From Halomonas faecis (GTDB taxonomy: Bacteria; Pseudomonadota; Gammaproteobacteria; Pseudomonadales; Halomonadaceae), in contig NZ_JAACZO010000058.1 in NCBI RefSeq assembly GCF_010993975.1, positions 124,001-188,000 on the forward strand: 64,000 bases of DNA, in the 5' to 3' direction. Of the stretch, positions 43,884-53,233 are shown in pieces (the stretch's first letter is position 1; every line of letters begins with the position of its first letter). A model generated the notes under the pieces. It was not told the origin of the DNA. It searched no databases and worked only from the letters and a program-made list of their open reading frames with translations. The translations under genes were made by a program, and so were the position numbers.

Positions 43884-43888
43884 TTATA
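43883..43888 (-). promoter_or_regulatory. -10 box of rpiR-iolG-iolB operon
   Basis: The minus strand reads TATAAT exactly, 88 bases before the rpiR start. No good -35 is seen at 16-18 bases; operator 1 overlaps its downstream edge. Confidence 0.45.
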
Positions 43889-43926
43889 CCAAAGTAGAGA
43901 ACAAAAAGTTTGAAGAAATGTCTATG

Positions 43927-43942
43927 TGGAATCTATATTCCA
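43927..43942. promoter_or_regulatory. IolR-type operator 2
   Basis: TGGAATCTATATTCCA is an exact palindrome with GGAA-N6-TTCC, the form reported for Sinorhizobium IolR. It shares the central tat spacing with operator 1 and lies 60 bases before the importer gene start. Confidence 0.65.
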
Positions 43943-44002
43943 TTATGTCACTGCGTTGACGCAACGATTCATACAATGATAAGCGAAAGAGGAAGTTCAC
44001 CC

Positions 44003-44941
44003 ATGGCACGTCTATCCCATTGGCTGCTGGCCTCGGCCACCGCTGCGGCGCTCATGGCCGGCACGGCACACGCACAGGAAGAGAACCGCTTCGTCATGGT
44101 GACCCATGGCGTTCCCTCCGACCCCTTCTGGTCCGTGGTCAAGAACGGAGCAGAAGCGGCTGCCGACCTCGTTGGTGCCGAGCTCGAGTATCGAGCACCC
44201 TCCTCCTTCGATATGGCCAAGATGCAGCAGCTGGTCGATGCGGCGGTGGCCTCGGACCCTGACGGGTTGATCGTCTCCTTTACCGACGAGGATGCGCTGG
44301 GCGGGGTCGTTCAGCGGGCCGCCGACAATGGCATTCCGGTGATCACCATCAACTCCGGGGGCGATGTCGCGCACCACTACGGGACCCGTCTGCATATCGG
44401 GCAGAGCGAATACGAGGCGGGCAAGCAGGCCGCCGAGCGCATGCAGGAGATGGGGGTCGAGAAGGGCCTATGCGTCAACCACGAGCAAGGTAACCAGGGG
44501 CTCGATCAGCGTTGTGACGGCTTTCTGGAGGGGTTCGACGGCAACGCCGAGCAGCTGGCGACCACCTATGATCCGACTGCGATCCGCAACGCAATCGTTG
44601 CCTATCTCAACGAAAACAGCGATGTGCGCGGCATCTTGACCCTGGGGGCTCTGGCTGCCGAACCCATGATTCAGGCCATGCGCGAGCAGGGTGCTACCGA
44701 CATGTTCACTCTCGGCACCTTCGATCTCTCACCCGGCATCCTGGAGAGCCTGGAGAAGGGCGAGCTGGACTTTGCCATCGACCAGCAGCAGTACCTTCAG
44801 GGCTACTTGCCGGTCATGTTCCTCGATCAGTACGCCAGGAACGGCCTGCTTCCTGCCGGCGATGTACCCACCGGCCCGGGGTTCGTGACCCAGGAAAATG
44901 CGGCCCAGGTCATCGAACTGAGCGAGCAGGGCATCCGCTGA
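44003..44941 (+). CDS. Inositol ABC importer, periplasmic binding protein
   Basis: A 312-residue sugar-type (type I) binding protein with a signal peptide (about 1-25, ending AHA). [20 protein letters not shown] begins the mature fold, followed by [13 protein letters not shown] and [10 protein letters not shown]. It is in the ribose/fructose/inositol group. Location beside rpiR-iolGB and upstream of the permease, ATPase and iolCDE makes inositol the likely ligand. GAGGAAG precedes the ATG at 44003; an in-frame ATG 31 codons earlier is unlikely. Confidence 0.88.
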   Translation: MARLSHWLLASATAAALMAGTAHAQEENRFVMVTHGVPSDPFWSVVKNGAEAAADLVGAELEYRAPSSFDMAKMQQLVDAAVASDPDGLIVSFTDEDALGGVVQRAADNGIPVITINSGGDVAHHYGTRLHIGQSEYEAGKQAAERMQEMGVEKGLCVNHEQGNQGLDQRCDGFLEGFDGNAEQLATTYDPTAIRNAIVAYLNENSDVRGILTLGALAAEPMIQAMREQGATDMFTLGTFDLSPGILESLEKGELDFAIDQQQYLQGYLPVMFLDQYARNGLLPAGDVPTGPGFVTQENAAQVIELSEQGIR

Positions 44942-44993
44942 GATCCACGTAACCGAACGGGCTCGGTCGTCCGGGCCCCAGGAGTCGGCCGTC

Positions 44994-46124
44994 ATGAATT
45001 CCAACTCATCCTCCCATTCTGCCACTGCGGTGGTGGAGCCACGGGACGAGCGCCTCCAAAAGGTGTCGTTCTGGAAAAAGGCCCTGAGTCGCCCCGAGCT
45101 GGGTGCCTTGGCTGGGACCGTTCTGGTGCTCGCTTTCTTCATCGTTGCAGCCAGCGGCACCGGCATGTTCACGCCGGCCGGCATTATCAACTTTCTCGAA
45201 GTGTCGGCGCAGTTGGGCATCATCGCGACCGCCGCCGCACTGTTGATGATCGGCGGTGAGTTCGATCTTTCCATCGGTTCGATGATCGGACTGGCGGGTA
45301 TCCTGATTGCCATTCCCGCCGTGGAGTATGGTTGGCCCCTGTGGGCGGCGATCCTTCTGGCCTTCTCTTGTGCGGCTCTGGTGGGCTGGATCAATGGCAA
45401 CCTGGTCAACAAGACGGGCCTGCCGTCGTTCATCGTGACCTTGGGGTTTCTGTTCATTCTGCGTGGCCTGGCCATCGGCATCAGCCGCCTGCTGACCGGG
45501 CGTACCCAAGTGGGCGGCGTGCACGATCACATTCCGGGGGACTGGTTCGCTGGCCTGTTCTCCGGGGAAGTGGCCACCGGGCTGTTTGCGTGGATGGCCT
45601 CTCAGGGTTGGATTGACACCAACTTCGCCGGCAATCCGGTGGTCACCGGCATTCCGGTTTCCATCGTCTGGTGGCTTGGCCTCACCGCCGTGGCGACCTG
45701 GATCCTGCTCTTCACTCCCTACGGCAACTGGATATTCGCCAGCGGCGGCGATGCCAGTGCCGCGCGTAACTCCGGTGTGCCGGTGCATCGCGTCAAGATC
45801 TCGCTGTTCATGTTCACGGCTCTCTCCGCGACCATTTTCGCTTGTCTTCAGGTGATGGACACCGGCTCGGCGGACACCATTCGCGGCCTGCTCAAGGAGC
45901 TCGAGGCGATCATCGCGGTGGTCATCGGTGGTGCCCTGCTCACCGGCGGGTATGGCTCGGCCATCGGGGCCGCCCTCGGCGCGCTGATATTCGGCATGGT
46001 GCAGATGGGCATCTTCTACACCGGCGTCAATACCGATTGGTTCCAGGTCTTTCTTGGCGCGATGTTGTTGGTGGCCGTGCTGTTCAACAATTACATGCGC
46101 AAGAAGGCGATGGAGGCCAAGTGA
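44994..46124 (+). CDS. Inositol ABC importer, permease
   Basis: A 376-residue membrane protein of the RbsC/FrcC family with about ten helices. The hallmark [16 protein letters not shown] lies near residues 85-100, then [25 protein letters not shown] and the C-terminal [20 protein letters not shown]. The first 45 residues are a soluble, Ser/Glu-rich cytoplasmic stretch. It follows the binding protein by 52 bases and precedes the ATPase by one base. Confidence 0.9.
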   Translation: MNSNSSSHSATAVVEPRDERLQKVSFWKKALSRPELGALAGTVLVLAFFIVAASGTGMFTPAGIINFLEVSAQLGIIATAAALLMIGGEFDLSIGSMIGLAGILIAIPAVEYGWPLWAAILLAFSCAALVGWINGNLVNKTGLPSFIVTLGFLFILRGLAIGISRLLTGRTQVGGVHDHIPGDWFAGLFSGEVATGLFAWMASQGWIDTNFAGNPVVTGIPVSIVWWLGLTAVATWILLFTPYGNWIFASGGDASAARNSGVPVHRVKISLFMFTALSATIFACLQVMDTGSADTIRGLLKELEAIIAVVIGGALLTGGYGSAIGAALGALIFGMVQMGIFYTGVNTDWFQVFLGAMLLVAVLFNNYMRKKAMEAK

Positions 46125-46125
46125 G

Positions 46126-46986
46126 ATGAGCGATCGCATGCCCATGATCGAGATGCGCAACGTCAGCAAGCACTTCGGCAGCGTCATCGCCCTGAGTGAC
46201 ATCTCGATGAAAGTCTATTCCGGTGAAGTCATGTGCCTGTTGGGGGACAACGGCGCCGGCAAGTCGACCCTGATCAAGACCCTCTCGGGTGTTCATCGTC
46301 CGACCCATGGCGAGATGTTGCTGGGCGGTGTGCCGACGCGCTTCAAGTCACCGGCCTATGCTCTGGACGCCGGTATCGCTACCGTTTTCCAGGATCTGGC
46401 GATGATTCCCCTGATGTCCATCACTCGCAATTTCTTCATGGGGCGCGAGCCGACCGTTGGCTGGGGCCCTTTGAAGCGCATCGACTGGAAGTATGCCGAC
46501 CATGTCGCCAAGCAGGAGATGGCCAAGATCGGCATCGACGTGCGCGACCCCAGTCAGCCGGTCGGCACTCTTTCCGGCGGGGAACGTCAGTGCGTGGCCA
46601 TTGCCCGGGCGGTCTACTTCGGTGCCAAGGTGCTGATCCTGGACGAGCCGACCTCGGCGCTGGGGGTCAAGCAGGCCTCGGTAGTGCTGCGCTATATCGC
46701 CAAGGCGCGGGCCGATGGCCTGGCGGTGATCTTCATCACCCACAATGTTCATCACGCCTTTCCGGTCGCCGATGCCTTCACCCTTCTGGCGCGCGGCGGC
46801 AGCCTGGGCACCTTCCGCAAGGAAGACATCTCCCGCGAGGAAGTGCTCAACATGATGGCTGGTGGTGCCGAGATGGAAAGCCTCGATGCCGAACTGGCCG
46901 AGTTCCAGCACAGCGACAGAGAACGTAAAGCGAATCGTGAGAGTGCTGCGGCCCTGCAGGGAGCGTCGAGCGCCTCCGGCGCATAG
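46126..46986 (+). CDS. Inositol ABC importer, single-domain ATPase
   Basis: A 286-residue ABC ATPase with Walker [10 protein letters not shown], signature LSGGERQ, Walker [13 protein letters not shown] and switch H in FITHNVHH. It has one nucleotide-binding domain, as in FrcA, rather than the two fused domains of RbsA. The final 40 or so residues are a charged tail. The start is ATG 46126, one base after the permease stop. The transporter would work as a homodimer of this ATPase. Confidence 0.9.
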   Translation: MSDRMPMIEMRNVSKHFGSVIALSDISMKVYSGEVMCLLGDNGAGKSTLIKTLSGVHRPTHGEMLLGGVPTRFKSPAYALDAGIATVFQDLAMIPLMSITRNFFMGREPTVGWGPLKRIDWKYADHVAKQEMAKIGIDVRDPSQPVGTLSGGERQCVAIARAVYFGAKVLILDEPTSALGVKQASVVLRYIAKARADGLAVIFITHNVHHAFPVADAFTLLARGGSLGTFRKEDISREEVLNMMAGGAEMESLDAELAEFQHSDRERKANRESAAALQGASSASGA

Positions 46987-47143
46987 GGTGAGCACGCAAC
47001 GTTTCCCTGGAGCTGGGCGATGAACCAAGGCGCTGGATACGCTCCCTTCACCCTTCAACACTTTTCTAATGGAATGGCGTCGTAGCGCTAGCCGGAACGC
47101 CGGCCCGATGGGCGCCGCATGACGAGCGACGCGGAGAATCACT

Positions 47144-49090
47144 ATGCAAGAGATGAATGCCGACAACGGACCTCTGGATCTGATCTGCTTAGGCCGCGTC
47201 GCTGTCGACCTCTATGCACAGCAGATCGGCTGCCGCCTGGAGGACGTCTCGAGTTTCTCCAAGTACCTGGGTGGCAGCTCCGGCAACATGGCCTATGGCA
47301 CCGCACGGCTGGGACTCAAGTCTGCCATGCTCTCGCGCGTCGGCAACGAACAGATGGGAAACTTCGTGCGCGAGGAGCTCGAGCGCGCGGGCGTCGATAC
47401 CACGGCACTGCAAACCGATCCGGAGCGCCATACCGGCCTGGTGCTGCTGGCGCTCAAGGATCGTGACACCTTTCCGCTGCTCTTCTACCGCCGCGACTGT
47501 GCCGACATGGCCATCGACCATGAGGCCATCGACCCCACTTTCATCGGCCGAGCCCGTGCCTTGGCCATAACGGGGACCCATCTTTCCACCGAGATCACCC
47601 GTCGTGCCTGTCGCAAGGCGCTGGACGCGGCCGCCGAGCATGGCGTCAAGCGGGTACTGGACATCGACTATCGCCCGGTGTTGTGGGGGCTGACCACGCC
47701 CGGCGACGGTGAGACGCGTTTCATCGCCGATGAGACGGTCACTACCGACCTACAGGCGTGGCTTCCCGACTTCGACCTGATCGTCGGCACCGAGGAAGAA
47801 TTTCATATCGCCGGTGGCAGCACCGACACTCTCGAAGCCTTGCGTGCAGTGCGCCGGGTCACCGGGGCGACTCTGGTGTGCAAGCTCGGCGCCCAGGGCT
47901 GCGTGGTCGTCGAGGGCGAGATCCCTGAGCGCATCGAGGACGGCATCCTGGTGGAGGGCGTCGAGGTCGAGGTGCTCAACGTGCTGGGCGCCGGCGACGC
48001 CTTCATGAGCGGTCTCTTGAGAGGATGGCTGCGTGGGGAGCGCTGGGAGGTCAGTGCCGGCTATGCCAATGCCTGCGGGGCCCTTGTCGTCTCGCGCCAC
48101 GGCTGCGCACCGGCGATGCCCACCGAGGAGGAGCTGTTCGATTACTTGGCGCGTCGCGGTGAGGTGCCGCGTCCCGACAAGGACGTTCGTCTCAACCACC
48201 TGCATCGCGTGACAACCCGTGTGCCAGCCGAGTGGCCCGAGGTATGCGGGCTGGCCTTCGATCACCGCCGCCAGCTCACCGACATGGCTCGCGACGAGCA
48301 TGCCGATCCTGTGCGCCTATCGGCCCTCAAGCGGTTGCTGGTTCGAGCCGCCGAGGCGGGCGCTCAGCGCGGCGGACTGGACAAGCCGGCGATTCTGGTG
48401 GACGACGTGCTGGGCCAGGAGGCTCTCAACGCGGCCAGCGGTCGCGGTTGGTGGATCGGCCGCCCGGTTGAGCAGCCGGGCTCACGCCCACTGCGCTTCC
48501 AGTACGGTGACGACCTGGGTAGCCGACTGCAGCACTGGCCGGCCGAGCACATCATCAAGTGCCTGGTGTTCTATCATCCGGACGATGCCATCGAACTGCG
48601 CTTAGAGCAGGAAGCACGCCTGCGTCAGCTCTACGAAGCGGCCTGCGCCAATGGCCTGGAGCTGCTGGTGGAGGTGATTCCGCCGGCTGGTATGGCGGTG
48701 GATGACACCACCCTGCCACGCAGCCTTCAGCGCCTCTACAACCTGGGGATTCGTCCCGACTGGTGGAAGCTTCCGGCGCTTTCCGATACTGCCTGGCACG
48801 CCGTGGGATGCATCCTCGACGTGGAGGACCCTCACTGCCGTGGCGTGGTGCTGCTGGGCCTCGATGCGCCCATGGAGGAATTGAAGCGCGGCTTCGCCCC
48901 AGCTGCCCGTCAGCCCCACTGCAAGGGATTTACCGTGGGGCGCACGCTGTTCGCCGCGGCCAGCCGTGAGTGGCTGGCGGGCCGCATCGGCGATGCGGAG
49001 CTGGTGACCCGTGTTGCCGACAATTATGCCGAACTGATTCAGGAGTGGCGGCACCTGCGTCGTATCGCCCCACAGTTGGAGGAAGCCTGA
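47144..49090 (+). CDS. iolC: Fused 5-dehydro-2-deoxygluconokinase / DUF2090 aldolase-like protein
   Basis: A 648-residue two-domain protein. Residues 1 to about 325 are a PfkB kinase: LICLGRVAVDLYAQQIG, GGSSGNMAYGTARLGLKSAML, and the anion-hole loop NVLGAGDAFMSGLLRG near 278-292. Residues from about 335 form a DUF2090 domain (GLAFDHRRQLTDMARDE, LVDDVLGQEALNAA, IKCLVFYHPDD), which is related to aldolases and is annotated elsewhere as the 5-dehydro-2-deoxyphosphogluconate aldolase. It phosphorylates and probably then cleaves the inositol product to DHAP and malonic semialdehyde. iolD follows by one base. Confidence 0.92.
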   Translation: MQEMNADNGPLDLICLGRVAVDLYAQQIGCRLEDVSSFSKYLGGSSGNMAYGTARLGLKSAMLSRVGNEQMGNFVREELERAGVDTTALQTDPERHTGLVLLALKDRDTFPLLFYRRDCADMAIDHEAIDPTFIGRARALAITGTHLSTEITRRACRKALDAAAEHGVKRVLDIDYRPVLWGLTTPGDGETRFIADETVTTDLQAWLPDFDLIVGTEEEFHIAGGSTDTLEALRAVRRVTGATLVCKLGAQGCVVVEGEIPERIEDGILVEGVEVEVLNVLGAGDAFMSGLLRGWLRGERWEVSAGYANACGALVVSRHGCAPAMPTEEELFDYLARRGEVPRPDKDVRLNHLHRVTTRVPAEWPEVCGLAFDHRRQLTDMARDEHADPVRLSALKRLLVRAAEAGAQRGGLDKPAILVDDVLGQEALNAASGRGWWIGRPVEQPGSRPLRFQYGDDLGSRLQHWPAEHIIKCLVFYHPDDAIELRLEQEARLRQLYEAACANGLELLVEVIPPAGMAVDDTTLPRSLQRLYNLGIRPDWWKLPALSDTAWHAVGCILDVEDPHCRGVVLLGLDAPMEELKRGFAPAARQPHCKGFTVGRTLFAAASREWLAGRIGDAELVTRVADNYAELIQEWRHLRRIAPQLEEA

Positions 49091-49091
49091 T

Positions 49092-50939
49092 ATGAGCACC
49101 ATACGTCTGACCATGGCCCAGGCTCTGGTCAAGTACCTGGCGGCCCAGCGCATCGAGCACGAGGGGCGGGAGTTTCCGCTGTTCGAAGGCGTCTTCGCCA
49201 TCTTCGGCCACGGCAACGTGGCCGGCCTGGGCGAAGCGCTCTACCATGTCAGAGAGGAACTGCCGACCCTACGTGGCCACAACGAGCAGACCATGGCTCA
49301 TGCTGCCATCGCCTTTGCCAAGGCCAACGGCAGGCGACGGGTGATGGCGGCCACCAGCTCCATCGGGCCGGGGGCCACCAACATGGTGACCGCCGCGGGT
49401 TTGGCCCATGCCAACCGTCTACCCATCCTGCTGCTGCCCGGGGATACCTTCGCTACCCGCGATCCCGACCCGGTGCTGCAGCAGGTGGAGCACTTCGGCG
49501 ACCCGACCGTGACCGTCAACGACTGCTTCCGTCCGGTGTCGCGCTATTTCGACCGCATCACTCGCCCGGAGCAGCTGCTGTCCAGCCTGCCTCAGGCCAT
49601 CGCCACCCTGCTCGACCCCGAGCACTGCGGGCCGGCGACTCTGGCGCTGCCCCAGGACGTGCAGACCTTCGCCTACGATTACCCGGAAGGCTTCTTCGCG
49701 CCCCGGGTACATCGCATCCGGCGCCCCCAGCTGGACCCCCGCGAGCTGGAGACGGCCATCGCCGCCCTTGCCCGCGCAGAACGTCCGCTGATCATCGCCG
49801 GCGGTGGAGTGCACTATGCCGGAGCCTGCGAGCGCCTCGCCGATTTCGCCAAGGCCCACGGTGTGCCGGTGGCCGAGACCCAGGCCGGCAAGGGAGCGCT
49901 GGCCGATGCTCATCCCTGTGCGGTGGGAGGCATTGGCGTCACCGGTAGCGAGGCGGCCAACCGCCTGGCCGTGGAGGCCGATCTGATCCTGGCGGTGGGT
50001 ACCCGCTTGCAGGACTTCACCACCGGCTCCCGGGCACTCTTCGAACGCGACGGCCTGGCCCTGGTGGCGCTCAACGTGGGCCGCTTCGACAGCTTGAAGC
50101 ATCATGCCTTGCCACTGATCGGCGACGCCCTCGATGGCCTCGCGGCGCTGGACGCCAGCTTGGCCGAGTGGCGGGCTTCCGATGCTTGGCGCGAGCGAGC
50201 CGGTAGCCTCAAACACGATTGGGCGGAGGTGGTGGCTCGCGTCACCGCCGGCGTGGAAGCGGAGCTGCCAACTGACGCGCAAGTGATCGGGGCGGTCAAT
50301 CGCCAGGCCGGTGAGGACGGCACCGTAGTGTGCGCTGCCGGCGGCCTGCCTGGCGAGCTGCACAAGCTGTGGCAGTGCTCGGGCCCCGGTAGCTATCACG
50401 TGGAGTATGGCTACTCCTGCATGGGCTATGAGATCGCCGGCGGATTGGGCGTGAAGATGGCCCGCCCCGAGCGTGAGGTGTTCGTGATGGTGGGTGACGG
50501 CTCTTACCTGATGCATAACTCGGAGCTCGCCACCTCGGTGATGCTGGGGCACAAGCTGGTGGTGGTGGTGCTCGACAATCGTGGCTTCGGCTGTATCAAC
50601 CGCCTGCAGCAGGCGACCGGCGGTGCCGGTTTCAACAATTTGCTCGAGGACTGTCGTACGGTGCCCGAAGGCGCCCCCAAGATGGACTTCGCCGCCCATG
50701 CCAAGAGCCTGGGCTGCCAGTCCGAAAGCGTGCGCGGCATCAAGGAGCTGGAAGAGGCCCTGGTACGCGCTCGTCACGCCAGCACGACCTATGTCATCGC
50801 TCTGGATACCGATCCGCTGCCCAGTACCGCCGAGGGCGGCGCCTGGTGGGAAGTGGCGGTACCGGAAGTCTCACGGCGCAAGCAGGTCGAAGTGGCCTAT
50901 GCAGGTTATCGCGAAGCCAAGCGGCGCCAGCATCGCTGA
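49092..50939 (+). CDS. iolD: 3D-trihydroxycyclohexane-1,2-dione hydrolase
   Basis: Opens the six-membered ring in myo-inositol breakdown. The 615-residue thiamine-diphosphate enzyme has the N-terminal pyrimidine-binding domain with FGHGNVAGLGEAL and HNEQTMAHAAIAFAK (conserved Glu), ATSSIGPGATNMVTAAGLAHAN, and the C-terminal cofactor motif VGDGSYLMHNSEL ending at a conserved Asn-rich loop VVLDNRGFGCINRLQ. Length is normal. It lies between iolC and iolE. Confidence 0.96.
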   Translation: MSTIRLTMAQALVKYLAAQRIEHEGREFPLFEGVFAIFGHGNVAGLGEALYHVREELPTLRGHNEQTMAHAAIAFAKANGRRRVMAATSSIGPGATNMVTAAGLAHANRLPILLLPGDTFATRDPDPVLQQVEHFGDPTVTVNDCFRPVSRYFDRITRPEQLLSSLPQAIATLLDPEHCGPATLALPQDVQTFAYDYPEGFFAPRVHRIRRPQLDPRELETAIAALARAERPLIIAGGGVHYAGACERLADFAKAHGVPVAETQAGKGALADAHPCAVGGIGVTGSEAANRLAVEADLILAVGTRLQDFTTGSRALFERDGLALVALNVGRFDSLKHHALPLIGDALDGLAALDASLAEWRASDAWRERAGSLKHDWAEVVARVTAGVEAELPTDAQVIGAVNRQAGEDGTVVCAAGGLPGELHKLWQCSGPGSYHVEYGYSCMGYEIAGGLGVKMARPEREVFVMVGDGSYLMHNSELATSVMLGHKLVVVVLDNRGFGCINRLQQATGGAGFNNLLEDCRTVPEGAPKMDFAAHAKSLGCQSESVRGIKELEEALVRARHASTTYVIALDTDPLPSTAEGGAWWEVAVPEVSRRKQVEVAYAGYREAKRRQHR

Positions 50940-51010
50940 TCCATCCCCCTAGTCACCGATCATCAACCACGCATTGGGGCAAGCCACTCCTTGCCCCCAA
51001 GGAGCCTGCC

Positions 51011-51913
51011 ATGTCCGCCGTACGCTTGGGCATCAACCCCCTGACCTGGACCAACGACGACATGCCGTCGCTGGGCGGTGATACCCCGTTGGAAATCTGC
51101 CTCGCCGAGGGCAAGCAGGTCGGCTTCTCCGGCTTCGAACTGGGTCACAAGTTCCCCCGTGACCCCACGGTATTGGGGCCGATCCTCGACGAGCACGGTC
51201 TCTCCCTGGTCTCCGGGTGGTATAGCAGCGAACTGTTGACTCGCACGGCCGAGGCGGAGATCGAGGCGCTCGAGCCACACCTGAACCTGCTCAAGGCACT
51301 GGGCGCCAAGGCGATGGTGTTCTGCGAGGTCACCCACTGCGTGCACGGCCAGCGCGACGTGCCGCTTTCCCAAAGCCCGCGCATGAGCGAAGCGGAGTGG
51401 CAGACCTTCCTTCCGCGCTTGAACCAAGTGGCCGATCACTGTTTGGAGCAGGGCGTACGCATTGCCTACCACCATCACCTGGGCACGGTGATCGAAACCG
51501 AGGAGGAGATCGACCGGTTGATGGCGGAGACCAAGCCGTCCGTCGGCCTGCTGCTGGACTCCGGCCACCTGGTGGGCGCCGGTGGCGAACCGGTCGCCGT
51601 GCAGAAACGCTATGCCGAACGCATCAATCACGTGCACTGCAAGGACATCCGCCAGGAGGTGCTGGCCGAGGTCCGCAACCGCGATCTCAGCTTCCTGGAC
51701 GGCGTGCTGAAAGGCATGTTCACGGTGCCGGGCGACGGCCACATCGACTACACGACCCTCTTCGAGGGCCTGCGCGAGAGCGGCTACGAGGGCTGGGTGG
51801 TGGTCGAGGCGGAGCAGGATCCCGCCGTGGCCCATCCGCTGACCTATGCCCGCTTGGGCCATGACAATCTCCAGCGTTTCTGCGACGAGGCGGGACTTTG
51901 CATCACCAAGTGA
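51011..51913 (+). CDS. iolE: 2-keto-myo-inositol (inosose) dehydratase
   Basis: Dehydrates 2-keto-myo-inositol to the dione substrate of IolD. The 300-residue xylose-isomerase-like TIM barrel has LGINPLTWTNDDMPSLGGD, the metal region with HHHLGTVIETEEEID, GLLLDSGHLVGAGG, HVHCKDIRQEVL and GDGHIDYTTLF. ATG at 51011 (MSAVRLGINPLTW) is the family start. It is 71 bases after iolD, followed by a hairpin and a second dehydrogenase gene. Confidence 0.95.
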   Translation: MSAVRLGINPLTWTNDDMPSLGGDTPLEICLAEGKQVGFSGFELGHKFPRDPTVLGPILDEHGLSLVSGWYSSELLTRTAEAEIEALEPHLNLLKALGAKAMVFCEVTHCVHGQRDVPLSQSPRMSEAEWQTFLPRLNQVADHCLEQGVRIAYHHHLGTVIETEEEIDRLMAETKPSVGLLLDSGHLVGAGGEPVAVQKRYAERINHVHCKDIRQEVLAEVRNRDLSFLDGVLKGMFTVPGDGHIDYTTLFEGLRESGYEGWVVVEAEQDPAVAHPLTYARLGHDNLQRFCDEAGLCITK

Positions 51914-51977
51914 TGCGCGAGTTCGAGAGGCGTCTCCCTCGACGAATGTTCTGGGCAACTCTAGCGATGGCCCAGCG

Positions 51978-52017
51978 ACGAGCGTTGGTCATGCGGTTCG
52001 AGACGATCAACGCTCGT
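51978..52017 (+). terminator. Long hairpin between iolE and dehydrogenase gene
   Basis: ACGAGCGTTGGTC and GATCAACGCTCGT form a 13-bp stem with one G-T pair and a 14-base loop. There is no T-tract, so attenuation or mRNA protection is as likely as termination. Confidence 0.45.
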
Positions 52018-52088
52018 GAATTCGGCAATGCATGGCGCTCTTCACCCGCGACGGCTGGTGTGGCTGGGTAGGAATGAGGACACGTATC

Positions 52089-53213
52089 ATGCAGACGCTC
52101 AATATCGGCCTGATTGGCACCGGTTTCATGGGTAAGGCTCACGCCATTGCGCTCAAGGCCACTCCCACGGTTTTCTCCCTGCCCGCGATGCCGGTCTGCG
52201 ATCTGCTTGCCGAGGTCGATGATGAGCTGGCTGCGCGAAAGGCTCGCGAACTCGGTTTCGCCCGTTCCACGGGTGACTGGAAGACCCTGATCGAGGATCC
52301 CGCCATCGATGTAGTGGATATCTGCGCACCGAATTTCCTGCACAAGGAGATGGCGTTGGCTGCCATTGCTGCGGGCAAACACGTCTATACCGAGAAACCA
52401 CTGGCGCTCTCTGCCGCCGAGGCTCGGGAAATGGTCGAGGCGGCCGAAAAGGTTGGCGTGAAGACCCTGGTAGGTTTCAACTACATCCGCAACTCGGCCA
52501 CCCAACTGGCCCGGGAGATCGTTCAGAGCGGCGAGATCGGCGAGCTGGTTCACTTCCGCGGCCGCCACAATGAAGACTACATGAGCGATCCTGAAAAGCC
52601 GCTGGACTGGCATGTTCAGCGAGCCACCGCTGGTGCCGGGGCACTTGGCGATTTGGGATCGCATATCCTCAACATGGCGGAATACCTCACAGGCCAACGC
52701 ATCAGCGAGGTGTTCGGCCAGCTGCAGACGGTGATTCCCAGGCGTCCCGTGCCCGGCGGCAGTGGCGGCCTGGGAGAGGTCGAGAACGACGACCAGGCCC
52801 AGGCGCTGCTACGTTTCGACAGCGACTTGATCGGCAACATCGAAACCTCTCGGGTGGCCACCGGACGCAAGATGGGGCTGGCCTATACCCTTACCGGCAC
52901 CAAGGGTTCGATCCTCTTCGACCAGGAGCGCATGAGCGAACTGCAGCTCTACAGGCATGCAGGACCGGAGGGGCGCCGGGGGTTCAGCACCTTGCTGATC
53001 GGCCCCGAGCATCCCGATTATGCGGCCTTCAGCCCAGCCCCGGGGCATGGACTGGGTTACAACGACCAGAAGATCATCGAGATTCGCGATCTGGTCGAGG
53101 GGATCGTCAATGACAGGCCGCTATATCCAGACTTCCGCGAGGCCTGGCGGATCAATCGCATGATCGATGCCATTGAAGCCTCCCATTCACGGGGTTGCTG
53201 GGTCGAGATCTGA
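52089..53213 (+). CDS. Second Gfo/Idh/MocA dehydrogenase, inositol-associated
   Basis: A 374-residue NAD(P) oxidoreductase. The Rossmann motif is IGLIGTGFMGKAHAIAL, the catalytic lysine lies in VYTEKPLALS, and the substrate region has DLGSHILNMAEYLTGQRI. It is longer than iolG and differs in sequence, so it may act on scyllo-inositol, D-chiro-inositol or another stereoisomer. It is at the end of the iolCDE strand, 175 bases after iolE. ATG at 52089 is preferred; an ATG five codons earlier is possible. Confidence 0.85.
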   Translation: MQTLNIGLIGTGFMGKAHAIALKATPTVFSLPAMPVCDLLAEVDDELAARKARELGFARSTGDWKTLIEDPAIDVVDICAPNFLHKEMALAAIAAGKHVYTEKPLALSAAEAREMVEAAEKVGVKTLVGFNYIRNSATQLAREIVQSGEIGELVHFRGRHNEDYMSDPEKPLDWHVQRATAGAGALGDLGSHILNMAEYLTGQRISEVFGQLQTVIPRRPVPGGSGGLGEVENDDQAQALLRFDSDLIGNIETSRVATGRKMGLAYTLTGTKGSILFDQERMSELQLYRHAGPEGRRGFSTLLIGPEHPDYAAFSPAPGHGLGYNDQKIIEIRDLVEGIVNDRPLYPDFREAWRINRMIDAIEASHSRGCWVEI

Positions 53214-53233
53214 CGAGTTTTCGAGCGAGCCGC

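Noticed and set aside
47083..47090. TAGCGCTA upstream of iolC as a tetronate LacI site
   Set aside because: Single 8-base copy without the paired arrangement; a chance palindrome is likely and no tetronate gene is near.
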